Positions 8,746 to 17,185 of a DNA stretch of 36,855 bases are shown in pieces. Origin of the DNA: Candidatus Sulfopaludibacter sp. (GTDB lineage: Bacteria; Acidobacteriota; Terriglobia; Bryobacterales; Bryobacteraceae). The DNA lies in assembly GCA_031292755.1 (NCBI GenBank), contig JARLGM010000055.1, positions 1 through 36,855 on the forward strand, written 5' to 3'. The position numbers were made by a program, and so were the translations under genes. Within the stretch, counting starts at the first letter, position 1; every line of letters begins with the position of its first letter. The notes below the pieces were generated by a model. That model was not told where the DNA came from, ran no database searches, and saw only the letters and a list, made by a program, of their open reading frames with translations.

Positions 8746-11393
8746 GCTCGGATCGGACCGACCCGGGTCGCCCGGCGGGCAGGGACGTAGCTGGCCAAAC
8801 AGGTCGCGGCTACCAGCGCGACACTGATGGACGCAAAGGTTGCCAAATCGCGGGGGCCGACGCCGAACAGGAAACTGGCAAGTACCCGCGTGAGGGCCAA
8901 AGAAAGCGCGAGCCCGATGGCAATGCCCGTCAGCGCCATGACCAGGCCTTCGCCCACCACCATGGCGAGGACGTCGCCTGGCTTCGCGCCTAACGCGATG
9001 CGGACGCCGATTTCATGCGTCCGCCGCGTGACTGAGTAGGCCATCACGCCGTACACGCCCACCATCGCGATTATCAGGGACACGAATGCGAAGGCGCCCA
9101 GTAAGTAGGCCCGCTGCCGGCGCTGCGCCACCGAATCGGAGAGCAAGGCTTCCATCGTCTCCAGGCCGAACAACGGCTGCTCGCGATCGATTGCCTGCAC
9201 CGCCTGGCGAATCGTGCGCGCCATCGCGGAGGGGTCGGAATAGCCGCGGACCACCAGGTTCATCTGGGCCATTGGCTCTTGCTCGTAAGGCTGGTACAAC
9301 TCGGGCCAGACCGGCTCCTCCAGTCCGCCGTGGCGAATATCGGCGGCTATTCCGACCACCGTCAGCCAGTTGGTTTCATCGAACCGGATTTTCCCGCCCG
9401 GATCGAATTCAGGCTTTGGGTACAGAACCCTTTGGCCCATCGGGTTCCGGTCTTTGAACAGAAGGCGCGCGGCCGACTGGCTGATGATGGCTACGCCGCG
9501 CGCCCCATCCCGATCGCTTTCCTGGAATGGCCGGCCTGCGAGCAGGGGAATGCGCAGGGCGCGAAAATAGTCGGTGCTCACGGCGGTTATGTAGACCACA
9601 TCGCGCGTTGCGGCTTCGCCTTCGCCGCGGAGCCCGGCGCGGGGAGAGATAACCGACGCCCCCAGCGGCGGCTCACTCGCCACCGCGGCGAACTGCACGC
9701 CTGGCAGCGCTTTGACTGCAGCCAGGGCGCGGCGGAAGAAATCGATTTGCCGGGCCGGACCGTAGAGGTTCGGCGGCGTTAGCCAGATATCCGCCACCAG
9801 CACGTTCCGGGCGTCAAAACCGAGGCGGACGCTGAGAAGACTCACGAAGCTTCGCAGCAGCAGGCCCGATCCCACCAGAAGTACCAGGCACAAAGCCAGT
9901 TGCGCGATGGCCAGCGACCCGCGCAGGCGCAACCGGCCCTTCCGGTACAACCGATGGGCGCCTCCCTCCTTCAATGCGGAGTTCAGATCCAACCGGGAGG
10001 CGATCACCGAAGGCGCGAGGCCGAAGAGGATTCCAGAGCCCAGCGAACAGATGGCGGCGAAACCGAGCACCCGCGGGTCGAGTGGGATGGGATGCGGAAT
10101 TGTCTCTGGCAGCAGAAAGCCGAGAGCCGAGGCCGTGCCGCGGGCAAGGAGAATGCCCTGCAGTCCGCCCGCGGCTCCCAGCAGCAAGCTCTCGGCCAGC
10201 AGGAGCCGGACCACGCGGGAACGGGAAGCGCCCATGGCCACGCGGAGCGCAATTTCTCTTTCGCGCGCGACCGAGCGGGCCAGAAACAGGTTCGCCACGT
10301 TGGCGCAGACAATCAGCAGCATGCATCCCACGGCGCCCATAAGGACGTAGATGGCAATTCGTGAACCGCCGGCGAGCTGATCTTGCAGGGGGCGGACCCT
10401 GACCGACAGCGCGCGGTGAATCGAAAGAAACGGCTCGGGATACTGACCGTCCATGCTCCGGGCGATCACCTCAAGATCGGCACGCGCCTGTTCCACCGTC
10501 GCTCCCGGTTTCAGGCGGCCAATCACCGATACGTCCCGGCGGCTGTGGCTGGGGACCGAGCCGCGGGCGTCAACGGCGTCCGGCAGCCAGAGAACGGCGC
10601 GGTCCGCCTCGGGATAGACGAAGTCCGGCGGCATCACGCCGATCACGGTTTTCGGAGCGCCGTCGAGAAGGAGGCTCATGCCCACCGCGTCCGCGCGGGC
10701 ATGCAGATAATTCCGCCAGAGCGAATCGGCGATCAGGGCGACATTGTTGCGTCCCGGTTCGCTCTCGCCGGGTTGGAAGTCGCGGCCAATCCGGGGTGCC
10801 ACGCCGAGCATGGCGAAGAAATCGGGCGTGACATGATCGGCCTGCACTCGTTCGGCCGCCTGGCTTGGGGCCAACAGATTCGCTCCGAAAGCTCTTTGAT
10901 AGGCCGAAAGCCGTTCGAATGAGCCGTTGTGGAGTTTCCAGGCCGCATACTCAGGCATCATCACCGAGGAGTGGTGGGACCGGGCGTCCTGTTCGGTCAC
11001 CCACACGATCCGTCCGGGTGCGGGATAGGGAAGCGGGCGCAGAAAAGCGGCATTCACCACGCCGAAAATCGCCGTATTCGCGCCGATGCCCAGGGCCAGC
11101 GAAACGATCGCAGCCGCCGCGAAGAGAGGGTTCTTCTTCAGGCTGCGAGCGGCGTGCCGGCTGTCGCGCATCAGGTCGCCCAGCCACCCGATGGCGCCTT
11201 GTTCGCGCACCGCTTCGGACGCTTGCGCCAACCCTCCGGCCTGTACCCGCGCCCCGCGGACGGGCACGCCCCGGCGCAGGGCCTCCTCTTCGGCCATCTC
11301 CAGGTGAAAACGAAGCTCCTCCTCCATGCCGGCATGGCGGTTGGTGAATGTTCCCCGGAGGCGGAGGCACCATTCCCGCAGCCGTGCGGTCAT
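8730..11393 (-). CDS. MacB/FtsX-type permease of the acidobacterial orphan (ADOP) type
   Basis: The 887-residue protein has an N-terminal cytoplasmic part (MEEELRFHLEMAEEEALRRG) followed by a transmembrane segment (FAAAAIVSLALGIGANTAIF), a MacB-like periplasmic domain (~120-330), and a first FtsX block with three membrane helices (~370-500). A second periplasmic domain and a second FtsX block follow at the C-terminus (LGAFAFVSLIIAMVGVYGVM, then HEIGVRIALGAKPGDVLAMV). There is no ATPase domain and no ABC ATPase gene nearby, typical of the duplicated orphan permeases of Acidobacteria. The role is probably mechanotransmission or efflux at the inner membrane; the substrate is unknown. The ATG at 11393 overlaps the padR stop (ATGA) and has a GAGGAGG Shine-Dalgarno, so it is co-translated with the regulator. 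Frame extensions upstream lie inside padR and are rejected. Confidence 0.88.
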   Translation of the reverse strand: MTARLREWCLRLRGTFTNRHAGMEEELRFHLEMAEEEALRRGVPVRGARVQAGGLAQASEAVREQGAIGWLGDLMRDSRHAARSLKKNPLFAAAAIVSLALGIGANTAIFGVVNAAFLRPLPYPAPGRIVWVTEQDARSHHSSVMMPEYAAWKLHNGSFERLSAYQRAFGANLLAPSQAAERVQADHVTPDFFAMLGVAPRIGRDFQPGESEPGRNNVALIADSLWRNYLHARADAVGMSLLLDGAPKTVIGVMPPDFVYPEADRAVLWLPDAVDARGSVPSHSRRDVSVIGRLKPGATVEQARADLEVIARSMDGQYPEPFLSIHRALSVRVRPLQDQLAGGSRIAIYVLMGAVGCMLLIVCANVANLFLARSVAREREIALRVAMGASRSRVVRLLLAESLLLGAAGGLQGILLARGTASALGFLLPETIPHPIPLDPRVLGFAAICSLGSGILFGLAPSVIASRLDLNSALKEGGAHRLYRKGRLRLRGSLAIAQLALCLVLLVGSGLLLRSFVSLLSVRLGFDARNVLVADIWLTPPNLYGPARQIDFFRRALAAVKALPGVQFAAVASEPPLGASVISPRAGLRGEGEAATRDVVYITAVSTDYFRALRIPLLAGRPFQESDRDGARGVAIISQSAARLLFKDRNPMGQRVLYPKPEFDPGGKIRFDETNWLTVVGIAADIRHGGLEEPVWPELYQPYEQEPMAQMNLVVRGYSDPSAMARTIRQAVQAIDREQPLFGLETMEALLSDSVAQRRQRAYLLGAFAFVSLIIAMVGVYGVMAYSVTRRTHEIGVRIALGAKPGDVLAMVVGEGLVMALTGIAIGLALSLALTRVLASFLFGVGPRDLATFASISVALVAATCLASYVPARRATRVGPIRALRHE

Positions 11394-11734
11394 TTCGCCT
11401 CCTCGCAGAGCAGCGTTTGCATGATCGACGCCATTCGCGTCCACTCGGCCTTCTCGGTCCGGAGCCGCCTGCGGCCGGCGGCGGTAAGGCTGTAGTAGCG
11501 TGCGCGGCGGTTGTTTTCGGTCCGGTCCCACTGCGCGCGAATGAAGCCGCGCTGCTCCAGGCGCAACAGTCCGGGGTAGAGGGTCCCCATGTTCAACTGA
11601 ATGGCCCCGTTGGACACTTGCTCGAGGCGTCTGGCGACGGCATAGCCATGCAGGGGTTCCAGCGTGGCGACGGTCTGGAGAATCATCAGGTCCAGCGTGC
11701 CCTGGAGTACATCCGCTTTGTCTCTATTAGGCAC
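11390..11734 (-). CDS. PadR-family transcriptional regulator
   Basis: This 114-residue protein has the winged-helix layout of small (PadR-s1) regulators: LQGTLDLMILQTVATLEPLHGYAVARRLEQVSNGAIQLNMGTLYPGLLRLEQRGFI carried across residues ~10-65, with the key GYAV...LNMGTLYPGL recognition region, then the wing (RRARYYSLTAAGRRRL) and a C-terminal dimerisation helix. It starts with GTG eight bases after a -10 box, probably leaderless. The gene precedes the permease with a 4-base overlap, the usual acidobacterial pairing, and its promoter contains a near-perfect inverted repeat, so autorepression controlling both genes is the natural model. Confidence 0.92.
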   Translation of the reverse strand: MPNRDKADVLQGTLDLMILQTVATLEPLHGYAVARRLEQVSNGAIQLNMGTLYPGLLRLEQRGFIRAQWDRTENNRRARYYSLTAAGRRRLRTEKAEWTRMASIMQTLLCEEAK

Positions 11735-11742
11735 TCAAATAA

Positions 11743-11771
11743 ACTATGCCATCACTTCATTGGCATGTCAA
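11743..11771 (-). promoter_or_regulatory. promoter of the padR-permease operon
   Basis: On the minus strand a perfect TTGACA -35 (11771-11766) is followed after exactly 17 bases by CATAGT (11748-11743) as -10. The GTG of padR lies eight bases after the -10, so the transcript would be essentially leaderless. This is the best full sigma-70-type promoter in the window. Confidence 0.65.
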
Positions 11772-11784
11772 ATGAAGTAATGGC
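11748..11784. promoter_or_regulatory. inverted-repeat operator, probable PadR site
   Basis: Two 14-base arms (11748-11761 and 11771-11784) are inverted repeats with one mismatch, separated by nine bases. The core is ACTTCATT...AATGAAGT. The repeat covers the -35 and spacer of the padR promoter and lies just upstream of a TATAAT box facing the opposite gene. PadR proteins commonly bind dyads of this kind (ATGT/ACAT-like or longer palindromes); assignment to this PadR is by position. Confidence 0.65.
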
Positions 11785-11792
11785 GCAGGCGC

Positions 11793-11798
11793 TATAAT
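11793..11798 (+). promoter_or_regulatory. TATAAT -10 box facing the 11848 gene
   Basis: A consensus TATAAT preceded by GC (extended GCTATAAT) lies 49 bases before the TTG at 11848. Any -35 would fall at ~11770, inside the right operator arm, so this gene may also respond to PadR. Confidence 0.5.
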
Positions 11799-11847
11799 TC
11801 AGAACTGGAGCCGTGGGCGATTCCACCGGCCGCCAAGGAGCCTTCAT

Positions 11848-12603
11848 TTGCCAAGAAGCGCGATCGCCGTGGGACCTGACGCCATCCGGAAAGCGGTCGA
11901 GATTCTGGCGGCGGCCGAGAGCGGCAGCATAACGACTGTGGGGCTGGTATCCGGCGCCCGGTGGGGCGGGGACCGTATGCTTTTATCCGTGAAGGACGGT
12001 TGCGTGCAATTTGTCGCGGGCAGCACGCTCTATGGAGAGGATCCAGCGGACTTTCTCCGGGCGGAATTTCCGGCCGGAAGGGCGTCCCCAAAACGGGCTG
12101 CGTGCTTGCAGGGTCTGTCACGCTATGAGATGCCGTTCTGTATGGGACTGGCCGGGGAACTGCCGCCGGCGTGGCCGGGCAGCGCTTCCGTCTGCGCATT
12201 CCTGGACCGGTTCAGCCATTTCTACGGGAGCCATCGGACGCGGATCGAACTGGTGGGGCGTGAACTGCGTTTTGTTGCCGAGGGACTATTGGTTCTTCAG
12301 CATTGGCCCGCGCTCCTGGGAGCGGTGATGGATTCGATGGGCGACCCAGCACGCCGGAGTTTCCCCAAAGGCCTGGCTGCCGCCGATCTGGGGGCTTTCG
12401 CGGGAAGGCTGCTGATTGGCACTCCAGACAGTCGCGTCACCCTGGCCCCCGTGCCCGGATGCGTGCGAGCCATCTTGGAGCCGGCCACGCCCTCAACCGG
12501 AGACTACCTGCGGATTCCCCAATACCGGAGAGCCCTGAAGAACCTGGAGCGGTACGCGGAATCGGTCGCGCCGCGGATCGAACAACTCCGCGCGGCGTTG
12601 TGA
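11848..12603 (+). CDS. protein of unknown function, 251 residues
   Basis: The start is a TTG with an AAGGAG Shine-Dalgarno seven bases upstream (11835-11840), which decides the frame. The protein is soluble, without signal peptide or membrane helix. It contains many small hydrophobic and acidic patches (AVEILAAAESGSITTVGLVS, SVKDGCVQFVAGSTLYG), and ends with a charged helical region (YRRALKNLERYAESVAPRIEQLRAAL spans the last ~26 residues). I recognise no family. It is divergent from the padR operon and shares its control region, so a functional link to that operon is possible. Confidence 0.7.
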   Translation: MPRSAIAVGPDAIRKAVEILAAAESGSITTVGLVSGARWGGDRMLLSVKDGCVQFVAGSTLYGEDPADFLRAEFPAGRASPKRAACLQGLSRYEMPFCMGLAGELPPAWPGSASVCAFLDRFSHFYGSHRTRIELVGRELRFVAEGLLVLQHWPALLGAVMDSMGDPARRSFPKGLAAADLGAFAGRLLIGTPDSRVTLAPVPGCVRAILEPATPSTGDYLRIPQYRRALKNLERYAESVAPRIEQLRAAL

Positions 12604-12722
12604 TTGAGGGTCAGGGATGTCTCCGTCTCGCGAAATGGTTTGAAAGTTGGGCCATCGCTTCGTTTGTGAGAAGCCGCACTGTGCATCAGCACCGTGGCCT
12701 CTAATGTGCTTGAGGGAGGCCG

Positions 12723-13643
12723 ATGAGACCAACCGGGGCGTTTCTTATTGTTTGCTTATGCGCGTCCGGCGCTTGGAGTCAGACGCAGGACCAGAATCCG
12801 GCTGCCACTCAGAGCCAGCCCGCCCAGGACCGCGATCCTACCAAGAGTTCCGTCCTGGACGTGAAACCGGGTCAGGAAGTAATCAAGCCGAAAGACCTGT
12901 GGACGGACTCGGGAATCTTCCACCCCTTTCTGCGCATGCCGAAGTACATCTGGCAGGACCAGAAGGCCATCTGGACCAGCCCCTTCCACACCAGTAAGAA
13001 GAATGCGAAGTATTGGGCCATCTTCGGCGGAGCGACCGCGGCCTTGATTGCCACCGACAAGTACACGGCCAGGGACCTGCCCAACTCTTCGAGCCAGGTA
13101 TCGGTTAGTAACTGGGTTTCGCGCTTCGGGTCGGCGTACTCGCTGATTCCCATCAGTGCGGGGTTCTACTTCATCGGCAGCGGAATCCATGACGACCGTT
13201 TGCGGGAAACGGGCCTGCTCTGCTTTGAAGCGCTGATCGATAGCAGTCTGGCGGTGGAAGCGATAAAGCTGGTGGCGGACCGCGCGCGCCCGCTCGAAGG
13301 CAACGGCAACGGCAATTTCGAATCCAGCCCCAACGGCCGGTGGAATTCCAGCTTTCCCTCCGGGCATTCCATCACTACGTGGGCCATGGCCTCGGCGGTG
13401 GCCCATCAATATCCCCACCCGCGGATCATCCCCATTCTGGCTTACGCGTTTGCCGGCACCGTGGTAGTGTCTCGCGTGGGGGCCAGGAAGCACTTTCCCG
13501 GGGACGTCGTGGCCGGGTCCGCCATGGGTTGGTTCATCGGCGATTACGTATACGGGCGGCGTCACAATCCCGAGCTGGATCAGAAGAAGAGTGTGTCGCA
13601 GAAGATTCTGGATCACGTACGGCTGGGGTTGGATTTGGAGTGA
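12723..13643 (+). CDS. PAP2-family phosphatase, exported
   Basis: The 306-residue protein has an N-terminal signal peptide (MRPTGAFLIVCLCASGAWSQ) and all three PAP2 motifs: Lys182...Arg189-Pro190 (KLVADRARP), PSGH at 212-215, and SR at 250-251 with His257 and Asp261 (SRVGARKHFPGD). These form the histidine-nucleophile active site shared with vanadium haloperoxidases. Hydrophobic segments near 96-110 and 136-155 suggest partial membrane association. The substrate is likely a phospholipid-type phosphate (for example undecaprenyl diphosphate or phosphatidate), which cannot be decided. A GGGAGG Shine-Dalgarno sits just before the ATG. It converges with the aldo/keto reductase gene with a two-base gap. 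Confidence 0.88.
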   Translation: MRPTGAFLIVCLCASGAWSQTQDQNPAATQSQPAQDRDPTKSSVLDVKPGQEVIKPKDLWTDSGIFHPFLRMPKYIWQDQKAIWTSPFHTSKKNAKYWAIFGGATAALIATDKYTARDLPNSSSQVSVSNWVSRFGSAYSLIPISAGFYFIGSGIHDDRLRETGLLCFEALIDSSLAVEAIKLVADRARPLEGNGNGNFESSPNGRWNSSFPSGHSITTWAMASAVAHQYPHPRIIPILAYAFAGTVVVSRVGARKHFPGDVVAGSAMGWFIGDYVYGRRHNPELDQKKSVSQKILDHVRLGLDLE

Positions 13644-13645
13644 AG

Positions 13646-14629
13646 TTACTCACTGTCGAGCACGCGCATCTGGCGCTCGTCGTAGCGGGTGCCGGCGACG
13701 GCGCCGGGTGGAATGGCTTCTTCGATGCCGGCGATATCGCCGGGTGTGAGGGTTATATTCAGCGCGGCCAGCGATTCGGTGAGCTGGCTGCGTTTGCGGG
13801 CCCCCATCACCGGCACGAGGAAATCCTGTTTGGCGAGCACCCAGGCGATGGCAAGCTGGGCGGGCGTGACTCCTTTTTCGGCGGCGAGGCGCCGTAGATC
13901 GGCCACCATCGTTTGGTTGCGGGCGAGATTCTTGCCGCGGAAGCGCGGAAAATGCGTGCGGAAATCGCCGGCCGGCGCGGGCGTCGAGCCGGAGAGCAGG
14001 CCGCGCGAGAGCACGCCATACGCCGTGACACCGATCCCCAACTCGCGGAGCACGGGAAAGATGGCGGCTTCCGGACCGCGGCTAACGATGGCGTACTCGA
14101 TCTGCAGATCCGCGATGGGATGGACGGCGTGGGCGCGGCGAATGGTGGCGGGACCCACTTCTGACAACCCGATGTAGCGTACGTAGCCGGCCTGAATGAG
14201 CTCGGCGATGGCCCCAACAGTGTCTTCGATGGGAACCTGCGGATCCAGGCGCGCGGGCCGGTAGATATCGATGTGGTCCACGCCCAGGCGCACCAGTGTG
14301 TACGCCAGGAAATTTTTGATGGCGGCGGGGCGCCCGTCGAAGCCCGACCAGCCGCCCTCCGGCGTACGCAAGGCGCCGAATTTCACCGAGAGCAGCGCGC
14401 CATCCCGGCGGCCCTTGAGAGCGCGGCCGAGCAACATTTCGTTGTGGCCGTGGCCGTAGAAATCGCCGGTATCGAAAAGAGTGATGCCGCGTTCCAGCGC
14501 CGCGTGAATGGTGGCGATACTTTCCGAGTCGTCGCTGGGGCCGTACACGCCGGACATGCCCATGCAGCCGAGGGCGAGCGGAAAGACCGCGGGTCCGGAG
14601 ACACCGAGTTGGCGGGTGGCGGAATTCAC
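13646..14629 (-). CDS. aldo/keto reductase
   Basis: The GTG start at 14629 overlaps the stop of the upstream phosphoesterase gene (GTGA), giving 327 residues, the normal length. Family motifs include LGCMGMSGVYG, the catalytic Asp53 and Tyr58 in FDTGDFYGHG, Lys83 in SVKFG, and the cofactor loop VPVMGARKRSQLTE near the C-terminus, predicting NADP(H)-dependent carbonyl reduction. The fourth tetrad residue is unusual: where many members have a His, this protein has IDIYRPARLDP with Ala126. The YxPARxDP pattern occurs in a known subgroup, so it need not mean loss of activity. Longer in-frame starts would lie inside the neighbour and are rejected. Confidence 0.88.
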   Translation of the reverse strand: MNSATRQLGVSGPAVFPLALGCMGMSGVYGPSDDSESIATIHAALERGITLFDTGDFYGHGHNEMLLGRALKGRRDGALLSVKFGALRTPEGGWSGFDGRPAAIKNFLAYTLVRLGVDHIDIYRPARLDPQVPIEDTVGAIAELIQAGYVRYIGLSEVGPATIRRAHAVHPIADLQIEYAIVSRGPEAAIFPVLRELGIGVTAYGVLSRGLLSGSTPAPAGDFRTHFPRFRGKNLARNQTMVADLRRLAAEKGVTPAQLAIAWVLAKQDFLVPVMGARKRSQLTESLAALNITLTPGDIAGIEEAIPPGAVAGTRYDERQMRVLDSE

Positions 14630-17142
14630 TTTGCGGTCCGCGCCGGGTACGGCGTATCGTAGCCCTTGGCGTCCCACCACAGAATGCGATTCAGGGTGTC
14701 GGCCGGCGCATCGTCGATATCTTTCCAGTTCATCTTCTGGGACTGCTGCGCGGCCCACAGGCGGCGTCCGGCCAGGGCTTTGAGCGGCGGATTCATCTCG
14801 TCGGGCGCGACCGCCGGGGTGAGATGCTCGTATGGCTTCACGTCCGGGTCCGCGGTGAAAATGCTGGTCATGGGGCGGGCGGCGGCCAGGAAACGCGTGC
14901 GCTGCGGAATGCGCAGGATCTCCTGGATGGTGCGAATCATGCTGGTGTGGTTGTAGTTGTTCGAATCCACGGCATTGCGGCGGACGTACGGCCCGATGGC
15001 CAGCGCCACGGTGCGATGCCCGTCCACATGGTCCACGCCGTTCTGCGCGTCGTCTTCCACCACCAGAATGAGGCTTTTGGACCAGAAGCGGCTCTTGGAA
15101 ATTCCTTCCACGATGCGGCCCAGGGCAAGGTCGTTATCGGCCACCATGGCGGCGGGCTTCGGGACATTGGGGCGGGTGCCGTTGGTGTGATCCTGGTTGA
15201 GCGTGAGGATGCTCAAACTGGCCAGTTGGCCGCTGGCTTCGTGCTCGGCCAGTTCGCGCAGGAATTCCTCGGCGCGGATCTGATCGGGAATGGAAAGCGA
15301 GCTGTACGGGTAGCGCTGGCTGCAATACTTTTGCAACGCCGGCACACCGCTGCGCGCGCCCACGGCATCCTGCCACTTGCCCTCCTTATAGAGCTTCCAG
15401 TACTCGCTCCAACTCAGGGTGTCGCGCTCGTCCATGTCCTGGGCGGTCCGCTTGACGGGATCCCACTTGGCGGCGATCTGGAATTCGCCGTAGATGCGCA
15501 CGTCCAGGGGGCGGGCGGCGGACTGCCAGAAGAAACCTGTGGGGGCCACCGTCAGGGCATCAGCCATATTCCAGGCATAACCGCGCGGCGACGAAGCGAA
15601 CGCGCGCTCGGTGTAATCGCTCACGAAGCCCTGTTCCAGCCACTGGTGGCCGTCGAAACTGATAGCGCCGCCGGCGTAGAAATTGTCCAGCACCACGTAG
15701 CGCTCGGCCAGGGCGTGATGGTTGGGCGTGATGTCGTGCCCGTACATTACCAGCTTGGGGTCGCCGTTGGCCTTGGCGATATCGCCGAAGACCTGGTCGT
15801 AGGTGCGGTTTTCTTTGACGATGAGGAAGACGTGCTCAATGCCGAGCGAGGTGAGGTTGGCGATGCCGCCGGCCGGTTCATACTGGGGCATGTTGGCGGC
15901 GCGCACCTCGCGCGTGCCGGAGGTCACCTGGAGCGGGGTCAGCGCCGGGATGGTTTCGAGCGATCCTTTATATTGCGTGGAGTTGAAGGCGCCGCGGCCG
16001 TTGGCGGTATCGGCCACGCCCTTGATGTTGAGCACGCGGAGCGCGCCTTGCGAATCGATAGCGATGGCGGAGGGGAAATAGGCGGTGGGTACGGCGCCGG
16101 CTACACTCCAGCTTTTGCCGGACGCCTTGAGGACGGCGATGGCGTTGTTGCCGCCGCAGGCCACGTACAGTGTCTTTCCATCCGGCGCGAACACCGAGGA
16201 ACTGGGCTGGCTGCCGAGTGCGGCATCCGGGAAGGTGGGGATCTTCACATCGTGCCGGTCGAGCGTGGCGACATCCACCAGGGAGACGGTATCGGAGTGG
16301 CTGTTGGAGACGGCCAGCAGTTTCTGGTCGGGGCTCAGGATCAGGTCCGAAGGCGCCAGGCCGACGGGCACCTCTTTGACGGCCAGGGTGTCGGCTGCGA
16401 TCACGCTGAGCGTGCCCGAGACGGTGGACCCGGTCACCGGGTCGGTGGCGACTTCGGAGCCCGCGGAGGGAGCTACGGTGTCATTCGCGGCGGGGCGGCG
16501 GCCGGCGCGGTTGGTGACGTAGATGCGGCCATGCTCCTTGGAAACGGCGACGCCGAACGGCGCCATCCCGACCTCCAGTTCTTTCACGATCTCATGGGTT
16601 GTTGCATCGATCACAGCCAGGGTGTTGGACCGGCTGAAGGCGACGTATGCCGTTTTGCCGTCGGCGGAGAAAGCAATGCCCACGGGCACGGGATGGCCTT
16701 TCAGGTCGATCCGGCTGATGGCGCCGGGCATCCCCAGTTCCGAAATCTGCACGATGAGGATGCTGTCCGGGCCGTTGCGGCTGGCTTCGCTGGCCCACAA
16801 TTCGCGGTTGCCCGGGCGGAAGGCGATGCCCGCGTAAGAGGTGGGCTTGGAGGCCACCTCGGCCAGTTTGGTTCCGGCGGAGCCATCCATGAACAGGATG
16901 CTGCGGGTGTTGAGCACGGCGAGGACGCGCTTTTGCGAATCGAAGGCCATGTCCACGGGGCGGCCTGGTATCACGGTCAGTTCTCCCCAGGGACGCAGCA
17001 TCTGGTTGGTGGGCACCAGGTAGTAGCCGCCGGCCTGTTTGCCGGGCGCCACGGTGCTGCTGAGGACGGAGAAGACGCCGGTCTGCTGCGCTACCAGCGC
17101 GGCGCCGGCCAGACTTATCGCGCAAACAATCAAGGTACGCAT
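14626..17142 (-). CDS. secreted YVTN-type beta-propeller fused to phospholipase C-like phosphoesterase
   Basis: This 838-residue protein has a signal peptide (MRTLIVCAISLAGAALVAQ). Residues ~55-400 form YVTN-type propeller repeats (GIAFSADGKTAYVAFSRSNT, GVAVSKEHGRIYVTN, VFAPDGKTLYVACGGNN). Residues ~430-800 match the phosphoesterase/phospholipase C family of the alkaline phosphatase superfamily: VKENRTYDQVFGDI, ERYVVLDNFYAGG, SILTLNQDHTNG and LVVEDDAQNGVDHVDGHR. Such enzymes cleave phosphodiesters or phosphomonoesters outside the cytoplasm; the substrate is not evident. An AGGTG Shine-Dalgarno lies before the ATG. It is the first gene of a coupled pair with the aldo/keto reductase, and divergent from the 17186 gene with 43 bases between starts. 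Confidence 0.88.
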   Translation of the reverse strand: MRTLIVCAISLAGAALVAQQTGVFSVLSSTVAPGKQAGGYYLVPTNQMLRPWGELTVIPGRPVDMAFDSQKRVLAVLNTRSILFMDGSAGTKLAEVASKPTSYAGIAFRPGNRELWASEASRNGPDSILIVQISELGMPGAISRIDLKGHPVPVGIAFSADGKTAYVAFSRSNTLAVIDATTHEIVKELEVGMAPFGVAVSKEHGRIYVTNRAGRRPAANDTVAPSAGSEVATDPVTGSTVSGTLSVIAADTLAVKEVPVGLAPSDLILSPDQKLLAVSNSHSDTVSLVDVATLDRHDVKIPTFPDAALGSQPSSSVFAPDGKTLYVACGGNNAIAVLKASGKSWSVAGAVPTAYFPSAIAIDSQGALRVLNIKGVADTANGRGAFNSTQYKGSLETIPALTPLQVTSGTREVRAANMPQYEPAGGIANLTSLGIEHVFLIVKENRTYDQVFGDIAKANGDPKLVMYGHDITPNHHALAERYVVLDNFYAGGAISFDGHQWLEQGFVSDYTERAFASSPRGYAWNMADALTVAPTGFFWQSAARPLDVRIYGEFQIAAKWDPVKRTAQDMDERDTLSWSEYWKLYKEGKWQDAVGARSGVPALQKYCSQRYPYSSLSIPDQIRAEEFLRELAEHEASGQLASLSILTLNQDHTNGTRPNVPKPAAMVADNDLALGRIVEGISKSRFWSKSLILVVEDDAQNGVDHVDGHRTVALAIGPYVRRNAVDSNNYNHTSMIRTIQEILRIPQRTRFLAAARPMTSIFTADPDVKPYEHLTPAVAPDEMNPPLKALAGRRLWAAQQSQKMNWKDIDDAPADTLNRILWWDAKGYDTPYPARTAK

Positions 17143-17170
17143 GGAAACACCTAGCTTATCTCCATCACGC

Positions 17171-17176
17171 TACAAT
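17171..17176 (+). promoter_or_regulatory. putative -10 box for the 17186 gene
   Basis: TACAAT preceded by GC (GCTACAAT) lies nine bases before the ATG at 17186, with no Shine-Dalgarno. This fits a leaderless or nearly leaderless transcript. Confidence 0.45.
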
Positions 17177-17185
17177 TGGATAAAC

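Noticed and set aside
14629..14758. Longer N-terminus for the aldo/keto reductase
   Set aside because: It would overlap the phosphoesterase gene by more than 130 bases; the GTG at the 4-base overlap gives the usual family start and length.
14824..17154. 776-codon open frame antisense to the propeller-phosphoesterase gene
   Set aside because: The opposite strand has a signal peptide, YVTN repeats and phosphoesterase motifs. The antisense product is low-complexity Gly/Val/His-rich, as expected from mirrored GC-rich codons.
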